Shown piece after piece: positions 1-11,939 of a DNA stretch of 64,000 nt (the first letter of the stretch is position 1; every line of letters starts with the position of its first letter). The stretch lies in contig JAKSXM010000288.1 of assembly GCA_022575985.1 (NCBI GenBank), forward strand, positions 771,501 to 835,500. Reading direction: 5' to 3'. A program made the translations under genes and the position numbers. The notes beneath the pieces were generated by a model. It saw nothing but the letters and a program-made list of their open reading frames with translations, did not search any database and had not been told where the DNA came from. This DNA is from Anagrus nilaparvatae (Eukaryota; Arthropoda; Insecta; Hymenoptera; Mymaridae).

Positions 1-400
1 TTTATAATTATATAAATAAATAGAAGAGATGTGATCAACCCCATAAAAGTTTGTATATTTATATACTTCAATTATTTAAAGTAAAATATAAATTATAAAA
101 ATAAACTCTGTTACTCTTATCATTTTTGGTACGGATATCTTAGAATTTAAGTAGATGTATAAAATCTTTTTTGTAATGCAATATATAATTTCTAACCACA
201 AGAGGAAATCTTTTGCGGCAAAAATCCTTTAGCAACCCGAATTTTTACTAAAGAAAGTATATTAAACTTCTATTGCATTTTAATTAATGAATTAATAAAT
301 TTTGTTAGTGAAATCCCCATCACTTATGAAACATATAATCAAAAAACTGACTAATATAATAGATTTTCATCAATTTTTTTTCTTGAAATAGAAAGGGGGG
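1..400. other. AT-rich intergenic DNA
   Basis: No coding or structured feature is visible. It is short runs of A/T with stops in all frames. Confidence 0.6.
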
Positions 401-832
401 TCATATAAGCTACAAATACTTTATTCTGAATTTGAATGCTCGTAATTATTAAAAAATTAAGTAGAGTTAATGAACTACTTTAAAATAATAAAAGATTTGT
501 AGCCTTGAAAAAATATTTTTAATGAAATTGTTTTGAAAATTGAAGTAGGTGTACAACGAAATTAATTTATTGTTTTTAAAACTTCAATAAAAAAGTAAAA
601 GAGAAATAATAAGATAACGCAAGTAATACGTAATTTTAATTAATTTAATATTAAATTGAATGAAATATTCAATAATTTATGCAATACACTCACATACACA
701 CACAATGTTTTTTTTTTATTACGGAAGACTATTTAATTATTAAAAGTAGTAAATTTTATTTTTTATTTATTGCAAAATAGATACGATAATCTGAATCCGA
801 ACTCATTCATATTTAAATTAAACAGATAAAAA
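400..832 (+). repeat. Arm of a widely spaced inverted duplication
   Basis: This ~430-bp block recurs almost unchanged, reverse-complemented, at 16588-17010. Shared landmarks are the run around AAGATTTGTAGCCTTGAAAA, the (CA)n tract near 690-705 and the stretch ending CTGAATCCGAACTC. Similarity stops abruptly near 832 on this side and 16588 on the other, which suggests a mobile repeat or a segmental inverted copy. No ORF is seen in it. Confidence 0.75.
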
Positions 833-966
833 TTTTAGATCACACTATAAATAAATATATATATAAATCTTTTCTTTGCTTCATAATTTAATAAATTCTT
901 AAGAAATATTTTTTTTACGTAGGAAATGAAACGCTCATGATAATTTTTTTTTTTTACAGAATACTA

Positions 967-1598
967 CAGTCAAAATACGGGGGGGGGGTGTACTTACGGT
1001 TGCGAATACAAGATTTGCTCTAATATAGGTTTTTTGGGTCTCTGAAAACGAATTTCATGGATTTTTTATGAATAATTAATATATCACCCCTAAATTAGCT
1101 AAAACTAACCCTAAAAGGCGCGTTTTTGCTATTTCTCCATTTTGCATGCCCAGATTAGGTCCAGAGGGTTCTTTGGATCGTAGATTTTAGGGGCAGTTTT
1201 AGCTAATTTAGGGGTGATGTATTAATTATTCATAAAAAAATCCATGAAATTCATTTTCAGCGACCCAAAAAACCCTATGGACCTAACCTGGACGTACAAA
1301 ATGCAGAAATAGCAAAAACGTCCATTTTAGGGTTAGTTTTAGCTAATTTAGGGGTTTTATATTAATTATTATAGCGACCCAAAAAACCCTTTGAAACTAA
1401 TTCTTTTTAAATCTATATATACTCAGAACGTTAACGTTGACGAATACTTCAAGGGGATAGTTTTTGCAAATTTAAGGGTGAAGCCCCATTTTCTTTACCA
1501 AAAGACCCCGATTTTCGTGTTCAGCGACCCAAAAAACCTATACTAGAGCAAATCTCGTATTCGCAACCGTAAGTACACCCAAACCCGTATTTTGACTG
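967..1598. mobile_element. Foldback MITE with ~75-bp terminal inverted repeats
   Basis: The left end CAGTCAAAATACGG is matched inverted by the right end CCGTATTTTGACTG, and pairing continues through TGTACTTACGGTTGCGAATAC for about 75 bases. The interior is itself built of inverted and direct copies of TTAGCTAATTTAGGGGT and of a block ending GACCCAAAAAACC. The left end is preceded by TA, the right end is followed by GA, so a Tc1/mariner-type TA target is possible but not shown. Non-coding. Confidence 0.8.
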
Positions 1599-1739
1599 GA
1601 GTAGAAATTGAAATTTTCAGAACCACTTAAAGTATTGTCTAAGTGTTCCGTACTCATTAATTTTTTATTTGATTTCAAATAATTAGATTTATATTTGCAA
1701 ATATAATTGTATTTAATTTAGACTTTTCATTTTTGATAA

Positions 1740-2422
1740 ACTGCTACAAAAAATTTTTCCTTTTTGTGACAAGCAGATTTTAGTTACGAGCCTTGTTATG
1801 GTAATAGGTGCGTGTAAGCATGACAGCTGAATTTTCGTATAAGGATAGTCAAGAACAAAACATATCCACTTTCGTAACCTAGTTTTATTTTTCGTGGGTT
1901 CTGGAAAAAGTTATGGGTCTATAAAGTTAACTGCTTTTGGGAATAAAATTGAAAGAACGCACCCTAAAATAGCCTAGATTTAAGATTAGGCCAAAACATT
2001 TTAAGTTTATATTTGAAATTTTTCGGTATATTGGTTCTGGAGGTGTATGTGGGCCATTGAAGGTCCGACGTTTACCTACGCTTTTCTTTTCTAGTATACC
2101 CGATTTTATGCGTGGGAATTCGGTGGTCCTTTAATAGCCCAACATACCCTCTAGAACCAAAATACCGAAAAATGACCAATATTAACTTCTTATAAGTATG
2201 CTTTGGCCTAATCTAAAAATCTAGGCTATTCCTAATTCAGATTTTTTTCCAATAATTTGTCAATTTAACCAGAATTCGAGGTCAAAAAAACTAGCATAAG
2301 TAAGTGGGTATGTTTTATGCTTGACTATCTCTGACCAAAAATTCAGCTGTCATTTTTACACGTACTTTTTTACCATGGCTATTCTCGAAACTATATTTGC
2401 ACTTGCTTTTTTTCCAGTGTAA
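1740..2422. mobile_element. Foldback element, ~0.7 kb
   Basis: The two halves are reverse complements with scattered mismatches: TGACAGCTGAATTTT near 1821 pairs with AAAATTCAGCTGTCA near 2338, and TTTTTCGGTATATTGGTTCTGGAG near the centre is mirrored 80 bases later. Non-coding and fairly old, judging by the mismatches. No target duplication could be fixed. Confidence 0.7.
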
Positions 2423-2789
2423 GGCGAATATGGATGATTTTTATATTTGTTATATATCTACACAATACTAGAAATAACTTCCGTCCGGTAGATAATAACA
2501 AAAGCCTGTATAGCAATCAAAGACTGAAAAATCTAAAAATATATATTATATTGTGTTTTTTACAAGTTTCTTTACGTGTATGAAACTTATAATCGGTTTT
2601 TAATTTAGGTATAACTAGATTTTGGAATAAAGTTAAGCAATAGAGAACCTTTAAAATCTACAATTAAATAAATTTTAAAATCCTATTTTACAAAAATTCA
2701 AAGAAACCTAAATTTATTTGAAAATTTTTTTATAAAGATGTTCAATGTATACTAAAGCACATTCACACGAATAAAAATTATATTTTCTG

Positions 2790-2995
2790 GTTGGTGGCCA
2801 GAAACTATGTATTTTCCAGCTGCTACGCTCTGACGCAGAAAATTGTATAAGGCCCTTAACTATTAATAAGCAAAAAATGTCCCAAATTGCAGTTTTATAC
2901 CAACCTTGGTTTCGCCTTATAAAGTGTAATCTACGTGCGATTTGGGCCATTCTTTACTTTTCTGGACACGAGCCGTAAATATACTATTTTTAAAG
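2790..2995 (-). repeat. Fragment of the GATTTGGG..CATTCTTT repeat family
   Basis: The block CGTGCGATTTGGGCCATTCTTTAC with its surroundings matches 9225-9290 and, more weakly, 8975-9015. An open frame of 78 codons on the minus strand here is made of this repeat and is not supported as a gene. Confidence 0.6.
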
Positions 2996-4430
2996 AATTA
3001 TCTCAAAATTAAAAACGTCGAACGAAAATTTTTGTTGATATATTGTTTTCTATGAGTAAGTAAAAAATGAAGACTATTAAGGCCTGAAAATTTATAACAG
3101 AAATTATTAAACTTTCATAATAAAGGATTGACATTTGATTGATTTATCTTTTGAGGAATTTCCATTAAAATTTCAAACGCTAGTATTTTTTTTAATTAAA
3201 AAATAAATCAAATAAATTTCCAACGGCATGTATCATCGACTTAATTGTTAACAATAAATAAAAAAAAAAACTAAACAAATAACTTTAAAATGAAATATTT
3301 GTTTACCTAATTTATTCAAATTATTGAATATATAAAAGAAATTGTAAAAAATTACCTGCCACATTTAACATCAATAAAATATATTGTTAACATTATTTTT
3401 TTACACACTATTGTAAAATAAAATATATAATATCTATAAAAGATTGATGTGTTTTATATAAAATAAATAAATGTGATTAAGATATAATGCGTTGGCGATA
3501 CAAATTTATTTATTTATATAATAAGAATCTGTTCCAAATAGTTTGTCCTTGTATGGTCCAAATATGTCCTTATGTCATAGACTAACTTCGATACTGTATA
3601 ATATTTTCTTTTTAATCATTATGCATACAGATTATAATTTTAGAAACGTTAAGAAAATTGTTTATTAGTATAATAATATATAGACCAGGCGTGGACCCCG
3701 GTTTCTTAGAAGCTTTTTATCATTTGTAGGTCGATGGAATTATATAACGAGTTCTCATATTCCTTAGGTCATTGATCACGAATACACTAATATCACTTTT
3801 ACCAAAATTAGTACAGTGCCCACAATAGAAATTTTGAGGTTACGTTTTTCGGGATTTTCAAGATTTTTATCGGTTACTTATATTTTTGAGTCGCTAAGTA
3901 CGAATATGATACTTGCTTCTATTTAAAATGATCCAGTTCCCAACAAAAGAAAATATATAAGAAAAAACAAAAAATAACTCTGATTGCTTTGGATAACTAT
4001 GGGCCATTCCAGGTAAAAATTGTTGGAGTAGTGTTCTGTATCCCTACAAAGTAATTCGACATAGCTCTTTATTAAGAGTAGGGGTCAGTTGTACTCCGCA
4101 ATGGTTCTCTTAAAAACTACTTTAGAGTAGTCTTGATTCGCCTAATAAAGCATTTAGAAGTATATATATATAATAAAGATTAATTACTTAGTTTAAATAC
4201 TATAATTATTACTATTTTATTTTAATAACAAAACTTTAACCACCAATAATCCATAAAAAATTAAGAACTTATAAGTATTCAGCGACCAAAAAAATTAAAA
4301 TAGCTCTTAATAAATTCCAACGACTTATAAAAGATAAAAATTTGTTAGCGAAACAGGGGTCAAAGTTGCCAGGACTAAAAGTCAAAGTTTTGTTTTCACA
4401 AAAAAAATCCCTTTCAGCTTAGATTTATAT
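2996..4430. other. AT-rich intergenic DNA
   Basis: No ORF with protein-like composition, no RNA gene and no clear repeat boundary could be seen here. Confidence 0.5.
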
Positions 4431-4435
4431 TTATA

Positions 4436-4705
4436 TTTACTTCCGCTTGCGGCTAGCGGAATTTTTATTCTTGTTCAAACTATTGAAAATGACTTGAAGC
4501 GTAAAGAAAATTAAAAAATTTTTTTTTCTTTCTGTTTAAGAATTTTTTGTTTTTGCTGATCATACCGCTAACCGCGAATTTCTTTTTTTCATTTTCTTTA
4601 CATTTCAAGTAATTTGCAATTGCTTAAACATGAAAAAAAAATCCGTTAACAACTAACGGGATTCCGTTTGCCGTTAGCGGAATTACGCGAGCGGCTAACT
4701 GAAAA
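4436..4705. repeat. Small foldback repeat with GC-richer ends
   Basis: CCGCTTGCGGCTAGCGGAA near 4443 is echoed by CCGTTTGCCGTTAGCGGAA near 4665, and the inner parts (TGACTTGAAGCGTAAAGAAAA and TTTTCTTTACATTTCAAGTA) are inverted copies. It is a degenerate structure with no coding content. Confidence 0.45.
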
Positions 4706-7700
4706 TCTCACTTCAGTCAAATGGAAAAATTTCGCTAAACACAAGCGTATTTTTTTCATTGTATTTATAGATATATTATAAATCATTTTAGATATAAATA
4801 TGAACATTCAAGTGACAGCGAACTCAGTAATTAATTAATATTTTCTGGTGCAATGGTTACCATTTACCACATAAATAAATTTTAACAAAGTATACATAAC
4901 TATAACTAAATGTAAAAAAAATATCTAAAAATGCAAGATCCAAATCGTAAAATTAAATAAAACAAATAGTCCAAAACAAGTAATAAGATATGAAACAAGT
5001 TTAGGTAACCTTGACTATTTTAAATTTGTTAGCAAATAATATTTGAATAGCAACAAAAAATTTTATGACTTAAAAAATGTATTAGCACATTAAAATTATA
5101 TTGAACAGGAATTTAAAATTCATGTACCCTGATAACAAAAATTTTATTAAATTAGCCTTAAATAATTTAAATAAAAGTACACGAAACTATTTAAAATAAA
5201 TATATAATAAATAATCAAAAATTTCATAAGAGTATTAAAAAAGCAACAAATTAATTCATGTAGTTTTATTAAATAATTATACAAAAAAATATTTAGAATA
5301 ATTAATAATGGCACTAAAACTTCTGTATGAATATCAATAATTTTTTCATTAAAAATGTATTTAATTCAAAATATTTGTCTATATATAATAATAATAATAA
5401 TAACTATGGTGCAAGAGAATATAACAATATAATATTAAAAAAAAAGACTTTATAGATGTAAAATAAATTAAGAAATGAATTGCAGCTGACTATATAACAT
5501 TATAATGATCGTCAAAAGAACTTTCAAAAAATTCCTATATATTATATATTATCTTTATGTTACTAACTTTAATGTACTAAAACTTACAGTGTATAAAAGT
5601 TATTTATAATATTTACATTTGTTGAAAAAATAAAGATTCCACTGTAACGTTAATATTTTTTACTTATACTAGTTGTATAGGTAGGCAAATATGTGTTTTT
5701 TTATTTTACTTTGTAACGTTTATGTTTTTATAAAATAAAGGAATGTGCATATAGAAAATGTAAACGTTTTACTAGGATTTTTATAATGTTCGAGTAAAAA
5801 ATTTTTCATTATCTTAAGAAAATTTTTATCTAAATTTTACTCGCAAGAGGAATTTAGGATATTTGGAATCAGTTTAGTATGTTGGAAAATGTATCACGTA
5901 AAATCTCTAATTTCTACTGGTCATCTGGGCATAAAAATACAGGACTCGATATTATAAGATAGGGTTATATAAGGTTAAGTTATCTTTAAAACATCGCTAG
6001 ATATAATCTATATATATTCAAATAATTATCCTATTTTTATATATTTCATAAACTATTGAATTGGATTCACCTGGCTTTGAAGCATTATCCTAAGATTTAG
6101 TTTACAAGAAACAGAAGTAAAATTTGTATGTTAAATTTTAGGGAGTCGTTTACGTGTTAGTTCAAATTATTTCTGTGCTTCCAAAGATTTTAATCAATTT
6201 TTTATGTTAAACATGTTCCATGTTGAAAATTGCTTAAACATTTTGAACTATATGAGGTGATATATTTTTGTCAATTTTTACTAATTTTATCCTGGTATAC
6301 AAGTTTTTACAATAATAATTAACAATAAACGTAAAAAAGCTTAATTTAAAAAAATTGTTTTTTAAAAAAAAAAACAAAAAAAATAATTATAATTCATTTA
6401 GACGTGCAGGTTTAGATTTGTCTGGCAATTGATTTAGTTACTTGAAATCATGTCAAAAAATGCTGGACAATTAGAATTTTTTGACATTTTAGTCCAACTT
6501 TGCACACTTTCAAGGAACATGTGTATAGCCTGGCAGTTAAAAAAATCTTTAATTACTGGATTTAAAAAATTTTTAATTGCCAGGATTCTTAGTTACATAA
6601 GAAACAAAGTACCTAATTTCATAAATTTGCTGACAGTATTTAAAAGTGATAGAAATAATAATCTTAGGGCTCAAAAATTTTTGGTCAATAGTATCAAATT
6701 TTACCTGGTAATTAACTTACCAGTTTAACACTCAAGCAATTTTTTCTAAACTGTTAGTTTAATACATACACATTATTATTTATACTGACATAAATTTTAT
6801 TTCTGGTGCATAATAAACAAATAAATCACAAAAAAAATTATTTAAATACAACTATTGTATTTTCCATTCACGTACGTTTCTTAATGCCTTTATTAGTAAT
6901 AATTATTCTTTTATATATCAAAAATAAAAAAAAATTTATGTTGTGTATATAAAACCAATCAATAAATCTATTTCTAAATCAATCAATTTTTTATAATGCT
7001 TAAAACTTTTATGTCTATATATTTAAGTAAAAAAATTTTATAAATTATTACATATAGATCATTTATCAGTAGCACATTCATTTTTTTAATATTAATTTTT
7101 TATACAATCTTATTTTTATAGTTTATATTTTTGGCCTTGACTGATTAATAATATGTAAAAAATATTTAATATTAACAATAAGTTTATTTTTAATAATTAC
7201 TTTGTGTATCAAAGTTTTTAAAAAAAAATTTAGATACAATAATTTATGAATAATAATTATTTTATCGAACCGAAATCAATTATGTATCAACAGCTATTGT
7301 GATTTTGATAAGAGCAGAAATATTAATTTTACAAGTTATGAGTTTAATTTTAATTTTTTTTTTTTGCATGTATTTTGTATTATTTATTTATTTTTCCTTG
7401 TATTGTGTCTACATTTTAATCTGAACTTATAAACATTTATCGCTTTGTATTTATCTTATTAATTAATTATTTCAAGCAACTTTTTGAAAGAATTCATTAT
7501 GAGATAAGAGCAAAGTTATTTTTGCTTGTCTTTGTCCAGAAAGTCAAAGTAGAAAAATTTTTTTAGATTTTTCTTGCTACGAAACTAAAAAAAGAATGTC
7601 CTGGATTGTTATTTACATATATAATTTGTATCATTTTTACTGTTTTTATTTATAGGTCATTACTTACTAATAAGTATAATAAAATATAGCATTATATAGA

Positions 7701-8955
7701 AAAATTTCCAATATCGTTTACTCGTACTTTTTCAGTTACTTTTGTTTCTGAAGTACTATAATTTAAATTTAGGATCACAGGTTTTTTAGAAAAATTTAAT
7801 TTTTATCATTTTATATTTGTAAAGCTATATTTCGAAAATGAGCAAGAAAATTTTGGAAGTTTATAGCTTGTAGACAGTTTTGAGACCCACAAAATCAAAG
7901 AAATTTTTAGTATTATTAGAAGGTGTGGCAGCAAGATTTGGAGGATAGCCCAAAAATCGTAATCTTATAAAATGGATCCCTGTATTTTTATTCCCAGGTG
8001 ATCCATAGAAATATATGGAAAATATTGAAGATGTTTTTTCAATAAAATAAACTCATAACTATAACTATAAGTTGTAACTTAGCATCCCAAATAATTAAAC
8101 TCTTCCAATATTAGCTCCCTAGTGTTTTCAAAACTACTTTCATTTTTCAACTCGATATGTTACCCAAACGCGAACTTTATTTGTTAATAATTTTTTTCTT
8201 ATGTATAAACGAGATTAGTAATTATTAAAAAATATTTTTCTCTTAAAAAAATTTCTTAACCCTAGTAGATTTGACCTAAATGCCCCAAAAGTATGCAATA
8301 AATGAGATTGAAAAAAAGATTTTGTTAAATTGAAATACATCTCATCATTATTTTAAAGATTCAATAATAAAAAAATTCTTTGATAGTAAATTTTAATTTA
8401 AATTGATCCAGAAGCTTCTCAACTTAAAGATACATTAAAATAACAAATTAATTCCCTGCATTGTAATATATGAAAAATAATGACGTGTATATATTACAAG
8501 AATAATTATATATATTTAAAGTGGGACGGTTTGATTATTGCGTATACTTTAAGTTATTATTTGATAATGGTTTATTTGTTTTTATTACGGGAAGTGTCTT
8601 GTTTGGTGAGACAGGAAGTATTGGGGATTATGTAGATTAGGTGATTAGTTAAAAAAAAAATTAAACATTAAATCATCGATTAAATTTAATAAGGTGATTT
8701 ATTTTTGTATTTAATAATGTTTGAAGTTTCACATACAAATGGTTTATATCATTTAATAAAAATAAACAGACAAGTAAAGTACTTTCTAGAGTAGAATAAT
8801 TTTTTTTAATCCCATGTGCTTTTACTGTAGCAAAGAGTATACTCAAAGCACGCAGGATTAAGAAAAATTAATCTAGATTATAAAGGGCTTAATCAATAAA
8901 AATTAAAATATCTTTCATTGATTGCTCATAGAGAAAATTTAGGCTTTTGAATAAA
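4706..8955. other. AT-rich intergenic DNA with one inverted repeat pair
   Basis: Mostly featureless A/T sequence. The only structure noted is an inverted pair: the block with CATCTGGGCATAAAAATACAGG near 5925 and its reverse complement (CCTGTATTTTTATTCCCAGGTGATC) near 7978. Open frames such as the 92-codon one at 6450 have the Leu/Phe/Asn/Lys/Ile composition expected by chance and no homology I recognise. Confidence 0.5.
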
Positions 8956-8959
8956 AATT

Positions 8960-9300
8960 ATTAAGCCGAGAATGGTAAACTGCGATTTGGGACATTCTTT
9001 ATTTATGGACAAGGGTCGTGTACGATCTTTCTTCGTTTATCCGGTCGCACAGTGCCCGGGAACTAACTTGCTTTCTGGCCACTGACAAAAAAATTATTTT
9101 TCTTGTTAGTGTCCAGAAAAAACGCATTTTCTCGACACTGAGCAAGAAAAATTATGTTTTGTCCTTGGCCACAAAAAAAGGATGCCCCAAATCGCAGTTT
9201 ACCATCCTCGGCTTCGCCTCGGACGGTAAATACGTGCGATTTGGGTCATTCTTTACTTTTGTGGCCATGGGTAAAAATATACTATATTTTTTAACACGTT
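8960..9300. repeat. Compound inverted/direct repeat, GATTTGGGACATTCTTT family
   Basis: GGTAAACTGCGATTTGGG at 8975 is repeated inverted at 9184-9212 (CCCCAAATCGCAGTTTACC), and a further direct copy follows at about 9230 (GCGATTTGGGTCATTCTTTA). A related fragment is at 2790-2995. The 131-codon open frame that starts at 9018 is created by this repeat structure; its protein shows no recognisable domain. Confidence 0.6.
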
Positions 9301-9304
9301 GGCT

Positions 9305-10205
9305 GCGTCATTGGCAAATACGCCCATGTTTTGTGGGTTCTGAATGCGTTTTGGTTTTTTTCGTTATTTTTATTCCATTCAGAAAAAAAAATTTTTCCTC
9401 TGAATTGGATTAGTTTGCCTGAAAAGGATTATAGGTGTACTCCACTCATTATCAACACCAAAAATACCTTTGATATCCATAATTAAATTTATTTTAAAGA
9501 CATTGAAAACTTTCATTCAGAAAAAAACTATGGGTGTATTACGTTCATGACGCATCAGGATAGCAATCACAACAATATCAAAATGCCGCCAACGTATTAA
9601 AAACAAAGTACTTAAATTTTGTAAGTGTTTTAAATAAAAAAAGTAACTTATTCTTATTATTTTTATAAAATTAAATTACAAGATTATTTCAAAAAAAATT
9701 TTACAGTGAATTAATAGAAACAAAGTCTGGTACCAAAAATGAAATGAAGATGAACAAAAGATGCTGTAAATTCGAACTTATTTTTTAAAATTTTTTCATT
9801 GCTCAAAAATTTTATAATTTAATTAAATTTATAACAGAGAAAAAAAATTCTTGTTATTCTGATTTAGAAACTGGGCATCTTTAGGAATAAACTTTTAAGT
9901 ACCCTTGAATTAATTTCTTAAATTTAGGATTTTATTAATTTTTAATAAATAAAATTTTAAATTGCAAAGTTTGATTTTTTTAATTATCGATTTTAAAACT
10001 TCTTGCTCATTTAACTTTATTCCAAAGTCTAGTTGTATTTACCTAAATTTTAAAATTTTTTAATTGAAGTGGCGTGAACCCTATGAGTAATTTATTATTT
10101 ATTGAAGTACTCATATGATTCATCGTATAAATAAGTCATTTTAAATTATATATAAATAAATGTTTTTTGTTTTTGTTAAAAATAATCGGTAAATTGATAT
10201 AATCA
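9305..10205. other. AT-rich DNA upstream of the peptide gene
   Basis: Nothing but A/T-rich sequence was seen. It is the upstream region of the cystine-knot peptide gene and may hold enhancers, but none can be recognised by eye. Confidence 0.45.
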
Positions 10206-10210
10206 AGTAC

Positions 10211-10250
10211 GTATAAATAATGCCACACAATAAATGTGATTTTAGTCGTT
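10211..10250 (+). promoter_or_regulatory. Candidate core promoter (TATA box plus initiator)
   Basis: TATAAATA at 10212-10219 is followed about 30 bases later by TTTAGTCGTT (10240-10249), close to the arthropod initiator TCAGT. The spacing is right for a TATA-dependent promoter and gives a ~75-base leader before the ATG at 10324. The assignment rests on position and motif only. Confidence 0.55.
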
Positions 10251-10323
10251 CCGAGTTATTCGTAAAAAACACAGTATTTTTTATGCAAAAAATTATTTTT
10301 AAAGCGAAAAAAAGTAACTCAAA

Positions 10324-10637
10324 ATGAATAAATTATTAATTATATTTGCTTTTTTAATGTTATCAATGCTTACTATTGAAGAGGTATTTGGATGCCATAA
10401 GCCATGGGAGCCAGTAAGTTTTAGAAAAAATTATAAATATTTGATAAATAAACTTTTTCTGGGGCAAAATTAATCAAAATAATATTGAAAACTTTAAAAG
10501 ATTTTAATTTAAAAAAAATTTGCAAGAAATATAATAATATCTTTGTTTTTTAGTGTTTTTCAGACCTTGAATGCTGCAAAGGCTATTGCTACCATCCACC
10601 AGACGGAAGTTATTTCTGGTACTGTCAAGATGTGTAG
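10324..10637 (+). CDS. Secreted cystine-knot (ICK/knottin-like) peptide, two exons
   Basis: Two coding exons, 10324-10413 and 10554-10637, are joined by a 140-bp phase-0 intron with GTAAGT donor and TTTTTTAG acceptor. The product is 57 residues. Residues 1 to about 23 are a hydrophobic secretion signal; the remaining ~34 residues hold six cysteines spaced C-x6-C-x5-CC-x3-C-x11-C, the arrangement of inhibitor-cystine-knot peptides. The intron falls exactly between residue 30 and the second cysteine. Such knottins act outside the cell as venom components, ion-channel or protease blockers, or antimicrobial and immune peptides. Which of these applies cannot be read from the sequence. A TATA box lies upstream, and AATAAA at 10756 could end the transcript inside the adjoining transposon. 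The stop codon is partly supplied by that transposon (TA of the target site plus G). The frame, splice sites and cysteines are all intact, so the gene is probably functional, but expression is unproven. Confidence 0.8.
10414..10553 (+). other. Intron of the cystine-knot peptide gene
   Basis: A phase-0 intron of 140 bp, GTAAGT at the start and TTTGTTTTTTAG at the end, both close to consensus. Removing it joins the signal-peptide exon to the exon with five of the six cysteines. Confidence 0.8.
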
Positions 10638-11345
10638 GCTGAGTCCAGACAGAGCGCTGAAAACCGTGCGTTTGGCAAAATCGTATGGTTAAACCCGTGG
10701 TTAGCAACTGTTGCCAACTTAACATAAAATGTCAGAGTAGATGAAAAATATAACAAATAAAACAAATATGCGATTAGCAGATTAATTGTTTTAATTATTA
10801 TTACAGTTTATTATTATAATTGTTTTTTTTTTGTTTTTAAATAGTGTAAAATATTGTTAAAATAAAATTTATTAATTTACTCACAATAATTTATTAAAAA
10901 AGTTGATAAATGAAGGCACTAGAATTTGATACACGAATGTTATAAAAAAATGTACAAATATCTCTGGTGCCTAATGCTTTCAATAATTCGCATATTAATT
11001 TTTTCAAAAAAATAATAATTGTTTTGGCCATTTAGTTTTTTAAATAAAAAAAGAAACTCCATCAAAGCATGAAACATTAAAAATGCCTTATCTCGCTTGC
11101 TGGCAAAAAATGTTCTTGCATGCTGTGCTAAAGTTTTAAATATTATTAAGAGCTTTAATTTTTAGAAAGTGTAAGTGAGAAAAAATAAACTTCAAAGCTT
11201 ACATGTTTTAGTATGATTTGTTCAGCTGCAAGCAAGTTAGATATTTTGAGTTTTTAAATTTTGGAGTTATAACCACTAGCTATTTCACAAGCAGAAATAA
11301 ACAGTCTGATAATTTAATTTAAGTCAATTTGAGGTTGCCCTAACA
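10637..11345 (+). repeat. Left terminal inverted repeat of the pogo-like element
   Basis: Pairs with 14738-15359. Landmarks are GTTGCCAACTTAACATAAAATGTCAGAG near 10710, TCGCTTGCTGGCAAAAAATGTTC near 11094, and CAGTCTGATAATTTAATTTAAG near 11302, each found inverted in the right arm. AATAAA at 10756 in this arm is the first polyadenylation signal after the peptide gene. Confidence 0.8.
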
Positions 11346-11935
11346 TTACAATTTTCAGAGAGGCTTTTTAGGGGCTTGTTAAAAAAACATTGAAAATTTT
11401 ATTAATTTTATAACTGAATACCTTTTTACATTAAGTGTTTGTCCGGATTCTGCATTCTTTTTGAATTAATAACCGTTTAATTAAAATTAAAAAAAAATTC
11501 TTTATTCTTTATTCTTTATTTTTACAGGTGTATAATACAAATTATGGCATAAGCCATAATCCCAGAGAGACAAACGTCTGTACCTGGGCCTTTAGTCAAT
11601 TATAATTATTAAATAAAAAATAGAAAGTATAAATATTTATAATTAATAATATAAATTTTAGTTCTTAAAATTATTTCCTATCTTTGGTATGCCATGAACA
11701 GTATTTTGCATTTTATTTTTTACGTTTACAATAGCTATAATCTAAAACTGACTAGCCATTTTTTAATGCTATAAATCCAATATTCTTTTTTTATTACTTT
11801 ATAACTTTATAAACATTAAGGAGGTTTATCTGTTGATTACTATATTTTTGCAGGAATTACGATTACTGACATAAATTTTTTTATTTTTAATTTATTTTGC
11901 AAGCTATCAATTGAAAAGAAACTATAAAAAACTGT
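11346..11935. other. Interior of transposon, non-coding
   Basis: An (ATTCTTT)n tract near 11490-11518 precedes a short block (GGTGTATAATACAAATTATG) that looks like the start of an unrelated small insertion. No ORF was recognised. Confidence 0.4.
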
Positions 11936-11939
11936 TTAT

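Noticed and set aside
970..992. G run near 981-989 as a quadruplex
   Set aside because: One single run of nine G in the MITE end; could also be a sequencing or assembly error, and no four-tract pattern.
2714..2950. 78-codon minus-strand frame
   Set aside because: Formed by the repeat family at 2790-2995, which also occurs at 9.2 kb.
6450..6728. 92-codon frame as a small gene
   Set aside because: No homology, no promoter or splice signals, composition of chance A/T frames.
9018..9413. 131-codon open frame, the longest in the first 40 kb
   Set aside because: It lies in a compound inverted/direct repeat (8960-9300) and runs out into A/T sequence; no domain and no gene context.
10504..10725. 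73-codon frame opposite the peptide gene's second exon
   Set aside because: Runs across the exon and the transposon boundary; it is a shadow of real features on the other strand.
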